NCBI RefSeq assembly: GCF_000828055.2
Contig: NZ_CP010523.2
Span: 2,232,001-2,296,000 of the forward strand
Direction: 5' to 3'
From: Klebsiella variicola
Lineage (GTDB): Bacteria; Pseudomonadota; Gammaproteobacteria; Enterobacterales; Enterobacteriaceae
DNA length: 64,000 nt
Numbering within the stretch: position 1 is the stretch's first letter; every line of letters begins with the position of its first letter. A program made the translations under genes and the position numbers. The notes under the pieces were generated by a model. The model worked only from the letters and a program-made list of their open reading frames with translations. It was not told the DNA's origin and made no database searches. Positions 63,661-64,000 of this stretch are shown here, one piece after another.

Positions 63661-64000
63661 ATGATGTCGAGCGAGAAAACCAACAATTCCAGGCGTGATT
63701 TCCTGGTGAAATCGATGGCGCTGATCCCGACGGTGGTGATCGGCGGCGCGGGAGCAGGGGCCATTGGCGTGGCCACCAGCGCGACCGCGCAGGCGGCCCC
63801 CGCGTCTGAGCCTGCTTCCGGGAACACGGCGGCGGCCAGCGACTGGAAGCCGCAGTTCTTCAACGATCGTGAGTGGGCGTTTATCAACGCCGCCGTCGCT
63901 CGCTTAATCCCGGCGGATGAACTCGGTCCCGGCGCCAAAGAGGCCGGCGTCCCGGAGTTTATCGACCGCCAGCTCAATACCCCCTACGCCACCGGCTCCA
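63661..64000 (+). CDS. Gluconate 2-dehydrogenase subunit 3 (3' truncated)
   Basis: The frame opens at ATG 63661 (a second ATG follows) and runs off the window. The leader has a twin-arginine motif (SRRDFLVKSMALIP) and a hydrophobic, Gly/Ala-rich core, so the subunit is exported folded through Tat. The mature part (FFNDREWAFINAAVARLIPADELGPGAKEAGVPEFIDRQL) is typical of the gluconate 2-dehydrogenase gamma subunit (DUF1955/Gluconate_2-dh3). The FAD and cytochrome c subunits should follow outside the window. The complex oxidises gluconate to 2-ketogluconate in the periplasm. Confidence 0.9.
   Translation, partial: MMSSEKTNNSRRDFLVKSMALIPTVVIGGAGAGAIGVATSATAQAAPASEPASGNTAAASDWKPQFFNDREWAFINAAVARLIPADELGPGAKEAGVPEFIDRQLNTPYATGS

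Overview
The window is a chromosomal stretch of an enterobacterium, most likely the Klebsiella pneumoniae complex. Reasons: the Enterobacterales order sufCDSE-ldtE-lpp-pykF, an E. coli-type mhp operon, a 3-dehydroshikimate dehydratase of the Klebsiella AroZ type, and generally high G+C. No rRNA, tRNA, CRISPR array, transposase or phage gene was seen.

Layout. 1-3.6 kb: the 3' part of the suf Fe-S assembly operon (sufC cut by the window edge, then sufD, sufS, sufE). 3.7-7.4 kb: ldtE, lpp, pykF and fumD, core genes with a recognisable lpp promoter and a Cra box at pykF. 7.4-12.3 kb: a quinate/shikimate catabolic cluster (TetR regulator, dehydroshikimate dehydratase, MFS transporter, divergent SDH-family dehydrogenase). 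12.3-15.95 kb: a BtuCD-type ABC transporter plus a leaderless ModA-like protein. A ModE-like box lies upstream of each transcription unit, so this looks like a molybdate or tungstate uptake locus. 15.97-24.5 kb: mhpR and mhpABCDFET for 3-hydroxyphenylpropionate degradation. 24.6-25.3 kb: a second YfiH-like protein. 25.3-34.7 kb: an organosulfur scavenging locus. A LysR regulator sits between a thiol dioxygenase/rhodanese pair and an operon of a flavin monooxygenase, an acyl-CoA-dehydrogenase-like oxidase and an ABC transporter with two binding proteins. 34.68-35.07 kb: a tandem 135-bp repeat. 35.1-42.4 kb: a TonB-dependent siderophore receptor facing a complete siderophore ABC transporter, with Fur-like boxes and an RpiR regulator at the operon end. 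42.5-44.8 kb: a polar amino-acid ABC transporter.

44.88-52.2 kb: an accessory block of mostly lower G+C. It carries a RidA protein, a DHA2 efflux pump, an SDR with divergent LysR, and a TetR-controlled unit of a DUF308-like gene broken by an in-frame stop, a membrane-anchored catalase-family protein and a cytochrome b561. A VOC protein closes it. An identical 26-bp hairpin sequence lies at each edge. 52.3-55.0 kb: an MFS transporter and an M20 amidohydrolase. 55.0-57.3 kb: an FdhF-type formate dehydrogenase with cysteine instead of selenocysteine and a sigma-54-like promoter. 57.4-63.2 kb: an HcxB/YbiC-like dehydrogenase, an AfuABC/FbpABC-type ABC transporter and a VOC protein. 63.66 kb to the end: the start of a Tat-exported gluconate 2-dehydrogenase subunit 3.

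Most gene calls rest on recognised family sequences. Operators and pathways are motif-based inferences and are labelled as such.
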